DNA of 64,000 nucleotides from contig NC_081409.1 of the NCBI RefSeq assembly GCF_030272615.1, positions 476,307,573 through 476,371,572 on the forward strand, written 5' to 3'. Source of the DNA: Cryptomeria japonica (Eukaryota; Streptophyta; Pinopsida; Cupressales; Cupressaceae). Under the pieces are notes generated by a model. The model saw nothing but the letters and a program-made list of their open reading frames with translations. It did no database searches and was not told the origin of the DNA. The position numbers and the translations under genes are program-made. The stretch's first letter is position 1; every line of letters starts with the position of its first letter. Positions 45,946-57,814 of the stretch are shown here, one piece after another.

Positions 45946-47766
45946 GACCCGTTCATGGGTTCCTTAGGGTTAATCCTTTAAATATCCCTTTGGATGGGGA
46001 GATGGTGAAATGATCAAAACCAGAGAAGGGGTGGGTGAAAATAAATTTTGATGGGGTGTCAAAAGGTAATCCAAGGATTTCAAGCACAAGATGTGTAGCT
46101 TGTGATGATGAAGGCAAGATCCTCTTTATAGGTGCAAGAAGGGGCTACAAGATGACACTAATAATGAGGCAGAGGCTCAGGCGGCCTTACCAATAGTTGA
46201 ACTAGTAACAAATATGAAGGTGATGAAGGTACACTTGGAGGGTGACTACCAAATTGTAGTCCAGGCCTTGATCAAAGGCAACACACTGTGCTGGAAATTG
46301 AATAAATATGTACACAATAAAAGTGAAAAGCTGAAATCTCTCAAAAATTATTGCATCTCACACGCGAAAAGAGAAGGAAATGTCATTGCGGATGGGTTGT
46401 CGAATGATGCGTGTGAGCTCATGCTAGGGGAAGTAAGGTGGCATGATAGCAAAAAAGAAGTAGTTAGATGGAGTTAAAACTACTTGCCAAGTTGGTACGT
46501 CAAAAAATTCAAATTCTCTGTCAGACAACCGACTTTTCTTCTGTGTAAGGTCGATTTAATGAGCATTTATTGTGAAATGCTTTTTGAACTGGCGGTGATG
46601 GTGGAGTGTTTTGCATTGAATTCTAATTTTGAAATGCCTGCACATTTAATCAGAAAAGTTGGTAAGTTGGTGAAGCCAATTTTTTGATAGATTACATTGG
46701 AATTCTCTGCAATTCTTCAGTGAGCACTGAAATGGAAGCCAATTTCACCCTACAGTCTTCCAAACTTATGCCAGCTTTTCAAGGACTCATCCCCTCGAAG
46801 AAGCTTGCGAAGATGTTCCTGGAAAAAGATCCATTATTTTTAGAGGCAATTCAACTGGTTTTGGGCAAAGAGGTGGCAGTTATTGGCCACCGATATAGAT
46901 GTAGAGCAGATATTTACTTGCTTATCATGGTGTGGAGACTAGAGTTGTGATACACTTGTGAGGAGGTAAGAAAAGTGCTGAAGAAAATCATTCCAAAAGA
47001 GTACTTGTTAAATTTGGATTCCCTGTTGGAATAGGTTGTGCCAGGATGGGGTTTCAACCTTGCTAAAGGCATCCCTAAGGAGAATGAGGAGCTGTAGGCA
47101 AGGCACTCATGAAATTCAATTCCTTCACCATTGTGAGGAAGCCAGAGTCCACTTTAAAGACAATGTGAAGTGAGGATGGGAAGGGCTAACAATTTTTGTC
47201 CAGATTATGGATATTGAAGATGAAATTCGGTAGGAGGGTGGGGAGAGAGTGGCGGAGGAGTTGAGATATAGGAGGCTGATTACGCAAAAATTATCAATGA
47301 AATTGGCAAAATAGGAGGTAGTGGGTGGTGCGGCGGGTGGAAGTGGGGGTGAGACAGAAAGACCAGCTGCATGAGGATCAGTGGCCGAGGATGTAAAAGG
47401 AAGAACTAGAGATTCACACGCCTCAGCGGGAAGAAGAGGATCTCACTGAATCGGGGTACCTCTAGGCACATCTTTTTATTTAGATGTTTTCTTTTAAGTT
47501 GATAAACTTGAAACTTTAATTTATGTTAAGCTAAAAACTTAACGGCCAGCTTTTGGCAAGATATAATTTTGATCTTTGTTTCAGATGATGTGGGGGTGGG
47601 GTAGGGTCTAAGTAGTAAACATCTTGGAATACCATGGTATTAGGCAGTAGGAATGCATGGTGGTTGGGGGTGGTTTGAGGTAGTGGTTTTTCATTTTGGA
47701 AGTTTGATGCATATGTACGTTTTAGTTTAAATAAATAAAATATAATTATTACTGATAAAAAAAAAT
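45946..47766 (+). mobile_element. 5'-truncated LINE with perfect 11-bp TSD
   Basis: The insertion is flanked by TAGTTTACATT at 45935-45945 and 47767-47777. It begins in the RNase H part of ORF2, carries a 3' untranslated region and ends in a short A-rich tail (GATAAAAAAAAAT, 47754-47766). 5' truncation, A-tail and TSD together are the signature of target-primed reverse transcription. The TSD is unmutated although the coding part has stops. Confidence 0.88.
46020..46477 (+). pseudogene. LINE ORF2 C-terminal RNase H-like domain
   Basis: Plant L1-type LINEs carry an RNase H (RVT_3-type) domain after the reverse transcriptase. Here KGWVKINFDGVSKGNP holds the first catalytic aspartate (D-G-V-S); CVACDDEGKILFIGA follows. 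After a frame break near 46140 the frame resumes with KVHLEGDYQIVVQALIKGN (second acidic site, E-G-D). The REGNVIADGLSNDA segment is the usual R.GN..AD.L.N motif with the last aspartate. The frame stops at 46477. Further open frames at 46484-46950 (for example MPAFQGLIPSKKLAKMF and FLEAIQLVLGKEVAVIGHRY) read like protein but match nothing I recognise; they could be a C-terminal extension or 3' ORF of this LINE. Confidence 0.75.
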
Positions 47767-50279
47767 TAGTTTACATTTAAAAATTTATTAAAAAATAAAA
47801 AATAAATATTTATGCTATTTAGATAGTTGAATCAATTTATATTTTGAGTTGCTAAAATAATTAAATCTATTGTATCATTAAAATTAATTTGTACATTTGT
47901 TAATTAAATTTTATTATATTGATAGAATTTAATTATTACAATAATTCTAATAGTTGAAATTTAGTACAATTTATTTTAATAAAAGGGGATTTATTCCTAT
48001 GAATAGTACATTTGTTATTTAGTAATGAATCTAACTTATCTTGAAATTTAATTAAGTTGCGAATTTCAAATTTTCCTTCAGCAAGTATCTTATTTCTAGA
48101 AGAGTTTAGCATCTCCTCAATAAGGCAAAAGGGTCAATTAACACATGGGAAATTTCTATTGATAATCAGAAAATTAAAGGATCTATTATCTTGAATTAAT
48201 CTTTCTTAGGATGTAGATATAACAGTTTAATCTTCTTATTAAATAAATTAGTTTGACTCGAGAAAACAAAAGAAAAGGGAAATGATATTTCATCAATGAT
48301 AAACTTATTCTATAGTAATGGTTCTTTTCATCAAGTATCACTAATTAGTCTCAAACAAATCCTAGTAGTAAATAAATTCTCTCAAGATGTTCAATACAAT
48401 TCAAATATTTAAGTTATTTATTTATTGGACTTCAAAACTACCTCTTTGTATATTTCAATTAGTGCAAGTAATAAAGGATAAAAGGTTTAACCTCACAAGT
48501 TAATGTGTTTAGATACATAGTTACCCCCCTTTTATGTTTTTCAAGTAATATGAACTAATATTTAGTTAAGGATCCCTTCAATTCAAAAAGTTGATTATCT
48601 GATTGTTTCTTTACGTAAGTTAGGCTTCAAGATAGGGAGCACGCAAGACTATTGCAAATAGTCAAGTCTTCTAATAGATAATTTTTGTATAGTATCTTTG
48701 GCTTTAAAGACACTTAAGACTAGTAAGTAATTTGTATAGGTGAATTTAATTAACGTTTAAATTTAGAGGAGAATTTCATAGTTAAACCTTCATACAACCT
48801 AAATGATATAATCTATTTTGGAAGAACACTTGTATTAATTAGGATGTAAAGAAATTTTATTTAAAATTAAAATAGTTTTTAGCAAATGGAAATGGAACCA
48901 AACTTGTAAAAAATTTACAAGATATTGTTAAACTTGAACTTATCTGGTGGAATCTCAAATTTAGTACTCATCTTTTGTGAATGTCTAATGAAACTTAGCT
49001 TGTAAATGAAATAAGTTATAATTTGTTATTATTGGATTTTTACCTTAATATGAGTTTTTGAGAAACCTAATCCATGATCACTTGTTAGAAAATTAAATAT
49101 TGATTTTAATTGAAGTAAAATTTAGGAGCAAGCATTAGCTCGTTTCGAAGAGTTTTGAAATCGACAAGGTCATCCTTTGTAGAAGAAAACATCTATAAAA
49201 TTAATGTTGCCTCAAGTGGAAGAATTGATGGTTTATCAATTATAATTTTTGTGAATAATTTAACATTAATCCAAGAGAGAGTAAAAGTAGATTGATTGAA
49301 ACTATTTAGAAGCCTTATTCATATCGATTAATTAGTAAGAAATTAGACTCTCTCCTAGTCTTATTTTCGAACATTGGTAATTAAAAGTAATGTGGTTATC
49401 AAGAATGTTGTTAAATAGTTTCCCCTTCAAAGAAGAGAGTATTAAATTTATTTCCAAAGTCTTGTTATTTAATATTTTATTTTATTTTATTTCTTCCAAG
49501 CAATTTAGTACCTTTCAAGTATTAGGATACATAATTAAAAGAGTAATATTTTTGTTTCAAAACAACTAGTATCTTATAAGTATTTCAATCATTTCCCATA
49601 AGTTATCTCTTACAAGTACCATAGTTTTCAAGCATTGAGTACTTTCATGTGTTTAGTTTGAGAATTAGAGTTTTAATTATTAAGATAGTTTTCCTTCAAG
49701 GAATTTGATTTGTTTGCTTTCATTCCCAAGAAAATATTCCTTTCAATTACGTAAAATTAAAATCTTAGTAATAACTCAAGAAATAATTCCTTGTATATAA
49801 TAGTTTCTTTTTCAAGTTGTATTAGTATATTGCTTTGCTTAAGTTTCATGATTTCAAAGCTAAAACCCTAGTTAGACAACTAAATAAGAGGAGTTGAAAC
49901 CCAAAACCTTAGCAGCGTTCGATATCTACGGTGCCTCTAGGTCATGCTTACGGGTAATGTCGTCGTGTTGAACTACTGCTCTTAACACCTAATAAAGCTG
50001 CAACAATGATGTATGTGGCATCATCCCTCTAAATTGTTGGGGAGAAATAAGGGTCATGTTGAAGTTAAAATCCAAGGGGCAGGTAATCTCCCTTGGATTG
50101 ATAATCTAAAAAGATAAATTTTAAATGATTTTACATCTGCTTAGTTAAACCTTAGAAAACCCCATTAGGGTTGGTTGTGAGTGATTATTTTTGAAAATTT
50201 ATTTTATCTTGATGATTTTAGCAAATGATAACAGATCAAGGGTGATGTAATTAATAGGAATTAGGACTTAGTTATCTTA

Positions 50280-50560
50280 GGCCACAAGCGAAAGGCCACC
50301 TTGAGCCTTGTTGCTATAAAGCTACCATTGTGGGTAGCAACCGCAGAGAAACTGTCTGGGACATTGACCCTAGAAAGGGTTGCATACCCACCAAATAATT
50401 TACATTAAACCATAGTTAAAAACTAGAACTACATACTTTATGCCTTGATCTCGTGCCGAAACAGGTATGTAGGTAGTCTAGGGACAGAGTTGTTCCTTAT
50501 ACCCAGGCATTCAGGGATGGGGATTAGGATTTGGTTAAGGGTGAGTTGAAGAATTTTCAA
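50280..50560. mobile_element. Possible decayed Ty3/gypsy LTR fragment
   Basis: The stretch ACATTAAACCATAGTTAAAA ... GCCTTGATCTCGTGCCGAAA CAGGTATGTAGG (split here) resembles the R/U5 part of plant gypsy LTRs as I remember them. No LTR ends, primer site or coding part could be located, so this is a weak call. Confidence 0.3.
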
Positions 50561-50847
50561 AGCCTCTTAGTCCCTCAATCGAAGGATATAGATAATGGTA
50601 ATTGGGAGATTAAAAGTATTTCAATGCATACTCGGAAGGGATCCCATATGGATTCACTTGACTTCCCAAGGCTTTAGGCCAAATTCTGAGGTGGAACTCA
50701 AGCTTTTTTTATCTTATTTTTATTTACTCCTAAAGATGACAACCTCGGTGCACTCCGAGTAGAGGAGTGTAGTCTTTAGAGAGTGACTCATGACCTTGAT
50801 GGTCCCGATGAGTCTAATATCTCTGGCCAAAGTATTTCCTATTCTTT

Positions 50848-50995
50848 GAATAGATGCCTACTACGTTTGGGTATATGCCTATCCCATATTGGATAGATGG
50901 AGCCCCCTGTCCCATATGGATAGATGCCTAACCCGTATGGTTAGATGCACATCTTGGCTGGATGGATGCCTATCCCATTTGGATAGATGCCTAAA
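50848..50995. repeat. Short repeat cluster GGATAGATGCCTATCCCATA
   Basis: Six or seven imperfect units containing ATAGATGCC and a self-complementary TATCC...GGATA core in 148 bp. Confidence 0.7.
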
Positions 50996-53971
50996 GTATG
51001 CGACTGAATCAAACACAATTAAGTATAAGTGTGAATAAGAAATCAATATTTATTTCAAAAAAAAAATTAGATAAGATTTTGGATTAAGTCATTTGGGTTA
51101 TTACATAAAAGACCTATAATCAGCATGCATCGAGTTCTTACTCAAATAGAATCCACCATTTCATCATTTATTTCAAAAGAAATAATATTCACCTATCTAT
51201 CTCTTCCCCTATTGATTTATTTGTGAGAAACAAAGATGAGGACATAATAGACTTACAAATTTGAATGAAAATGAAAAAATCTTTCAAAACCTTGCATGAA
51301 TACCTGTGTGGCTTCTGAAAATTGCCTGTTGATGGCCTTTAAGCGGTGGAATAGAAAGGTAGAAGGCCTTGCATGTGATATTTTGAAGATAATTTTTCTT
51401 ATTAAATCATTGTGCCTTGTCTCTTTGTGCATGCTTCAAATCTGAGAATAAATGAGCTCTAATGTTGTAATGATGATCCAAAAGGGCTTGGATGGAAATC
51501 CTCTTGCTGAAAAATACTCATCTTCCTATGCAAAACTAAATATGAAACTATATGAAGACAAATAAAACCCTAATAAATTGTGAGATGTTGAATGAATGAA
51601 TGCTTAAACTTGAGATTTTTTTTTTTTCTCAAATGATTTTGGACTTTTTCCACATGGAGAGGTAACTTTTGAAAGCTTTTGATAAGTAAATAATTTTATT
51701 TACCTCTTACATATTTTGAATTAAAATGCCTACTCAAGTGAACTTTCCCTCCAAACCATGCAATGTGGAGTTCTTCTTTCTTGAATAATACCCCTTTTTA
51801 CCTTTGGGAGCTTTAAATGTAAAATAAAGGATATTTGCATGATTATTTTATAAATTTGTTTAAAATAAGGCCCTTTCTTCCCCCTTAAAAAATGAATTTT
51901 AAATATCTACAATTTAATTAAATCAAAGATAGTTGATTTAATATTTTAGTATATTTTATGCTTGAAATTCATGAGACATTTTCTCTCTTTTTTTAACAAA
52001 TTACAAGGCTATTTTTCTACTTTTTGACCTGAAAGTGAAAAATAGGTAACAAAAATAACATGATTTTCTAGTTTTAATGACACAAGATATGTGATTTATA
52101 AGGAGGGTTCTCCACAAAATTCTACATATTAATTGATATTAGGACTAAACTTGGATATTTTCAACCATGATACTTCCTTTCAAGGACATGGCCACATAAA
52201 GATCCTAAATTGTCAAACATCTTCCCCATCACATTTCCACCAAGTAGTTTGCTATTTTGTAAAATAGATCAAATACTAAGTACTCCATCTATCTCACTTT
52301 TCCTTATTGTATCCTAAATAACAAACGACATTCTCACAATTGTATTTTATTCATCTCATATAAATCTATTCATTATCCCATCTAAAATTTTAATGGTTTT
52401 CTTGTTAATCTCAACGGAAGGCATTTTGTAGGAACTGAACACCCCATCTAAGATTCCCCTTATAGTATTATATCATTGATGAATGTTTTGTGAATAGAGA
52501 GATCTAAACAACTCACATTTTTTATATCACACAAATCATTCATGCATGCATTTTCTTTGATTTCCCTAACAAGTTTTGTTGTTATTAGTACAAAAGGGAA
52601 GAGGGGCACCATAAAAAATATAGATGGATTTCCATGTATGAGAATTAAGAACTTTGGAAAGATATAACTAAATATCCACCCAAACCAATCTTGGTGATAT
52701 GGGAACTACTTGAAAATCCTCATAAATAATAATTAGTTAACCCAATCATATACATTACAAGTTTGGCACTAGAATCTGAGACAAGTGTTGGATTTCTAAC
52801 CAATGCACTATAGTCATGGCTAGTGACAAAACCTAAAATTAGTTTGTATCCTTAGGACATCCACAACACTCAATTACTACAAGGATGAAACCAAGGCAAA
52901 AAACATCTAAAATAATGAAAGCAATTTAGCAACTGACATGGTCCTAGACATCTGATATCACCTTATACTATCACACAAATAACATAAATTCCAAGCAATA
53001 AGGACACCACAAAAGTCTTCAACACAATGCGAATGGAAAAATGGGTGAAGGGGAAAGGTGTCAAACACCTCTTAACCCAATTGAGACTCCTAGAAGAAAC
53101 TTGAATGTGATCCCTAAACAATAAAAGACCCCACCCACTCAAAACTCTAAACTCAAGAGACAACCAAAAATGATTCAAGACCAAAATAAAATATTTTCTT
53201 ACACAACATATTCATTTTAAACCTAAATTGAGAGGACTTGTATTGTGGTTTTACTTATATACTTCTAATGTGATGTATATTTCTATGGATACTTCTATTG
53301 TGATGTAAATTCATATATTAAATTGAGTATTTTGTACCTATTCTAAATTTGGATATTTAATGTGAGAGCTTGAGATGCATAGTTATGATTGAAAAACTTG
53401 TCAATGACTATTTAGTTTATTGTTGATAATATGGAGACTTGCAAATGTTGTGTTGTTCCTAGATATTATGTTGTTGATAAAGATCATTGGATACATATTA
53501 TAAAAATTTCTTGGTTGATGAACTTCTTGTTGGTGAATTTTTATTACCACATTCAATACACATTCCCATATTATAGTTACGATATGCTCTGTTATTCAAT
53601 GGTAATGGCATTTAATTATAGGAAGATTAATAATGCTAATAGTATGTTTTATCATTATTGAATGTCATAAAAGAATTGGTCACTCATCATAATCTTCTTT
53701 GAAATAAATACACCCATAAATATCCTTAGCAATAAGATTGCAATATGTTACCACAACAAATAAATAAGATATAGTTAAGATGCAACTCTAGATTCAATGT
53801 GCAATAAGTCCCTTATCAAGAGTAAATAAAATAAACAATTATTAATCTTAAGGAAATTATCATGATTAAGGATATCCACAAGAACAACCATTGTATTAGC
53901 AACCACAAGAGCACTATTGTCATCAATTAAGGGAAAGGAATGAATAAAATCTCAAAGATTAAGAGTACTAT

Positions 53972-55699
53972 TGTTAGAGATGAAGTATGATGTCAACAAT
54001 AAAATTATGATGTCAATGAATGTAGGTAAATCATGGAAAATTTAATATGCATAGACTGTTGGCATTGACAAACCCAGTTAATTCAGAGAACCGGTATATT
54101 TGTTGAGATTTGTCATTGATGTCTAACACTGACCGATGGAGTGGTGTATCTTAGTAGAAAATGTGATGACTTGTAAAAAACATGGAAGAAACATAAGAGA
54201 CAAGTGATCAAGGTTCAATCAGCTCAAGGGAAGACAGACTAAGCTAACCGGTCTATCACTCAAGAAGATCGGTGTTGAGGTCACATTTTTTAGGTTGGTC
54301 ATTATGATGATAATGAAGTCACCAAAGGTGACTTAGGCAAGAGGGCTTGAGGTTGTATACAAATCAGAACCTCATTGGAAAACAGAAGAAGAGACTTTAT
54401 AGAAGCACTACAAACTGGCATCAAGGGATGAATCAACAATGAAGAGCGTAGTGGTATATCGGTAGACCAATTAAGAAGAAGGAAGATAGGTGTTTGCCTA
54501 AAATTTTGGAGTGATGATTAGTTATTCAACTACGGTGGCAAAAGGTAAGTTGGTGAGCTTGTGTCTATGCCAAACTAAAGTTTTGTGAAGTCAACTTTAG
54601 TCATCATGCAATCAAGCCATGATTACTTGCAGATTTTCTGGTTCGCATTTAAAAGACTGAACTCGACCCAAAAGTCACTATTTTTGGGGGGATACAATGG
54701 TAGAATTAGTTGAGTAGTTGGTGGAATTGTTGTAGGGCACACAAAGAAAGAGTGGGAGATTTTGAATTTAAAATCCTCTAAAATATATGATTTCTTTGAT
54801 TGAGGAAACATCTGAAGGTGATGGCAGAAAGTGTATAAAGTATTTTTGAGTTCATTCAAAAATTCTCGATTGTAAAATTTGCAAAGAGAAGATCCTGTGA
54901 AAGGTGATCCAAAGTGCAGAGTAGAGTGAGAGGAAGTGCTAAAATATTTAGTAAAGAAATAAGTGTATGAAGTAGACCGATAGAGTGCAGAGCCTAGGGT
55001 CAGAGGATCGACAGAGTGCAGAGCCGAGGGTTAGAGGACCGGCAGAGTGCAGAGCAGAGGACCGACAGAGTGCAAAACCGAGGATCAGAGGACCGACAGA
55101 GTGAAGAGCCAAAGGTGTAAGCAGAAAATCGATGTTGTGCAGAGTAGACACAACCAGTGCAGATAAAGTATGATTTTCATTGTGATTTGATCAATCTATC
55201 AGTAGGTACTCTAGAAGATCATCTTTCAGTTGTTGTCTAACCATTGCAACTCAAATCCCTTAATCAGGTGGACTTTAATAGGTCCCTTTGTAAAACCCCT
55301 TAACCAGGTGACATCTTAATTGATGTTTCTAAGTCCTTTAAATAGGCTACCTTTAACAGGGTAAAGGCACTGGCAAGCCTTAAATAAAATCCCTTAACCG
55401 GGTGGCACCTAACAGTGTCTTTGTAATCTCCTAATAGGAATGGCTCTTCACCATGCGTACTCCAAAAGAGTAAAAATTTTGTGAGTTTCTACTCACACCA
55501 TGGTTTTCTCCCATTTGGGTTTCCATGAGATAAATCTTGGTGTCATTGTGTATCTTTTCATACATGCATATTCTTCTACAGTAATTGTTTGTATTGATGA
55601 ATATTAAGTGAGTGCAGATTTGAGTAAAAAGTTTTAATTGTGTAAAACTGGTAAAGTGTTGATTTGCCCCTCCCCTCTCAGCACCGATTGGGACTAACA
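53972..55699 (+). mobile_element. 5' LTR of a Ty1/copia element, 1,728 bp
   Basis: It starts TGTTAG and ends CTAACA, a perfect 6-bp terminal inverted repeat with TG...CA ends, and is followed two bases later by a tRNA primer-binding site. It contains a 35-bp repeat cluster (54975-55110) and repeated CCCTTAACCGGGTGGCACC-like units (55256-55412). No matching 3' LTR lies in the window, so the 3' part of the element is deleted or was separated by later insertions. Confidence 0.85.
54975..55110. repeat. GACCGACAGAGTGCAGAGCC repeat in the copia LTR, 4-5 copies
   Basis: Unit about 30-36 bp (GACCGACAGAGTGCAGAGCC plus GAGGGTCAGAG), uneven in length. Confidence 0.8.
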
Positions 55700-55701
55700 A
55701 G

Positions 55702-55713
55702 TGGTATCAAAGC
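55702..55713 (+). promoter_or_regulatory. Primer-binding site, initiator-Met tRNA
   Basis: TGGTATCAAAGC differs by one base from the standard TGGTATCAGAGC complementary to the 3' end of plant initiator tRNA-Met, and sits directly after the LTR. This placement supports the LTR boundary. Confidence 0.9.
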
Positions 55714-55762
55714 TTTGGTCCTTAGATTTAGAAGAAGCTTAATAGCTTAAGGAAAGATCCAA

Positions 55763-56910
55763 GATGATGCGAAAGGAGGGTTTGAAGTTCTCTAAGGAGA
55801 ATTACACCTTATGGTGTGGTAGAATGAATCTCTATCTAAGAACCCTAGGAGAACAATACTGGAACCATGTAATCATAGAGTACAATGAACCTATAGGGGT
55901 TATCACTCTAGATCAGATCAAAGAAAGGTAAGATAACACTGCTACTATGGATCTGATTGCCAGCACTCTATGTGACAATGAATATGCTGAGGTTCAAGAT
56001 TTGAAAATAGATTTTTAGATGTGGAATAAGCTAAAGACTGTTTATGGAGGAGATCCTCATGTTCAAAAGTCTAAAGTATATAGCTTGAGAGGAAAATTTG
56101 ATGAGATGAGGATGTAGGAAGGAGAAAATATAGAGCACTATTACAAAAGAATAAAGGATGTAGTAAAATCCATTAAAAGTGTTCGAGGAAAGATTGAAGA
56201 GGATGTTGTGGTCAACAAAATCCTGAAAAACCTTGCTACCACAATATGCCATAAGAGTTTCTGCAATTTAGGAACTCGGATCCTTGGGAACAGTTAGTGT
56301 TTCACTCGACTCATTGATCAGTAAGTTAACTACCTTTGAACTGAGCAACTATGATAATAGTTTACCAAAGATTAATGTTGCTTTCAAATCTTCCATGATG
56401 CATGCACCAACAAGGAGAAGAAAAGAAATCGGAAGCAGTTCTACTACAAGAACCAGTCATTCTCATGAAAGTGACAACCTATTATTTGAAGAATAGGAAC
56501 AAGATGAGATTGAAGCTCTATTGGCAAGAAGATTTCCAAGAGGAAAAGGAAAGTATAAAGGTAAACCACCCTTAAAGTGATTCTCTTGTAATAAGATAGG
56601 TCATATTGCACCCAGATGTCCTGACAATGATAGAGATATGAAGGATAATTTTAGAAGCTAAAAGGACAAGAGCAAGAAGGAGTGCTATCTTGCAGAAGAA
56701 GGAGTTACTGATGAAGAATCAGAAGGATCTGGTAGAGATGGAATTGCATTTGTGGTAGTAAAGGAATATAACACAGAGGGAGGTGATATAGCACTGATTT
56801 ATAGTTCAAACCATTGTGGAGATTGGGTAATTGACAATGGTTACACTCACCACATGACCAGTGACAGAAATAAATTCCTCAGCATGGAGGTGTTGGTTCC
56901 CAAAACCACA
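55763..56910 (+). pseudogene. Ty1/copia gag-protease fragment, decayed
   Basis: Gag forms the virus-like particle. The first ATG is at 55763 (MMRKEGLKFSKENYTLW), and the UBN2-type gag domain follows: MNLYLRTLGEQYW, MWNKLKTVYGGD and GENIEHYYKRIKDVVKSI. The zinc knuckle at 56578-56619 reads stop-FSCNKIGHIAPRC: the first zinc-binding cysteine codon has become TGA. The protease start DWVIDNGYTHHMTSDR (56821) has asparagine in place of serine in the catalytic D-S-G triad. Several other stops and frame changes occur, and homology ends near 56910, before integrase and reverse transcriptase. Family is clear; element is inactive. Confidence 0.88.
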
Positions 56911-57249
56911 GATTGGAAATAAAAAAGAACTTGCCAAAATCCTCATTGATCCAATCAATTCTGGCCAATGAATAGGAATGGTCGAAGACCAAATTCCTCT
57001 GCACTTCAGGCTCCACTAGACCTAGGCAGGTATACCTTAAACTCCAAAGCACAAAGAGACTTCTTTATAGTAGATTTAAATTTAATGCATAAGCTATTTA
57101 CATGCTTGGCAAACTGGCCTGCAACTTTTCTATATTGTGTGCTTTTAATTGCTTAAATATGAAGAATAGAGTGCATTTGATTATAATTGAATATTTATAA
57201 GAGAATGTTGCTGGAACTTTAAGAAATTATGAAAGAACAATACTGATAG
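56911..57249. other. Junction spacer, no gene supported
   Basis: Between the broken copia element and the tail of copy C; a 62-codon open frame at 56968 has no support. Confidence 0.5.
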
Positions 57250-57814
57250 GAATAAGAAGTTTGTTTCCCTGATGAGGACCTTATGCACACCAGAATTACT
57301 CACAAATACTAACAATAGACCAGTGCCTTATCTGACAATTAATGTGTTACTTAGTGGACAAATATTTTAAGCAACTTTGAGACAATTTAAAAAAACTTAC
57401 AATATGTAAGACTGTCACTGCAATGGTTTCATTATGTGTTGCAAGAAAACCAAAAATAATTATGTTTCATATACAACAGCATGTGATGGCACACTACAAC
57501 AAATCTAAATTAGATTTACCCAAAGGACTTGATTCATCAACACAATGCAACACAAAATGATCTGAAGATAAAACAATGAATCTTATATATTAGTTTTGGA
57601 ATAAAAAGATGTACAAAAGATGAAAACTCATAGGTACTTCATGATGTTCTTGCTTGCATAAAATATAACTTTTCATTCCTATAGACTTGCCTTAACATAA
57701 TACTAGCAATCCCAATAGACAATGTGAAAAAAGTCCTCCCTCTTCTCTAAATACAAAATGACTCCTTACACATATGTGAGTCAAAAGAGACAAATGAAAG
57801 GACACACGCTTTCA
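57250..57814 (-). other. Conserved noncoding 3' tail of copy C
   Basis: Collinear with 27700-28240 after copy A: GTGTGTCCTTTCATT, AGTCATTTTGTAT, GATTCATTGTTT, GTGCCATCACATG and CACTGGTCT occur in the same order. Conservation of an untranslated tail supports a single mobile or duplicated unit. Confidence 0.6.

Larger units (their letters stand above)
47778..53971. other. 6.2-kb AT-rich spacer, no gene supported
   Basis: No frame here has convincing protein composition. Two sub-regions stand out and are listed separately (50280-50560, 50848-50995). The frames near 52963-53184 (minus) and 53431-53661 (plus) look like chance openings. Confidence 0.6.

Noticed and set aside
52963-53184. 73-codon minus-strand frame
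   Set aside because: Isolated, hydrophobic by composition of AT-rich DNA, no motif, no neighbours.
47778-53971. Hidden gypsy element
   Set aside because: Only a short LTR-like stretch near 50.3-50.5 kb; no primer site, gag, protease, reverse transcriptase or LTR pair could be seen.
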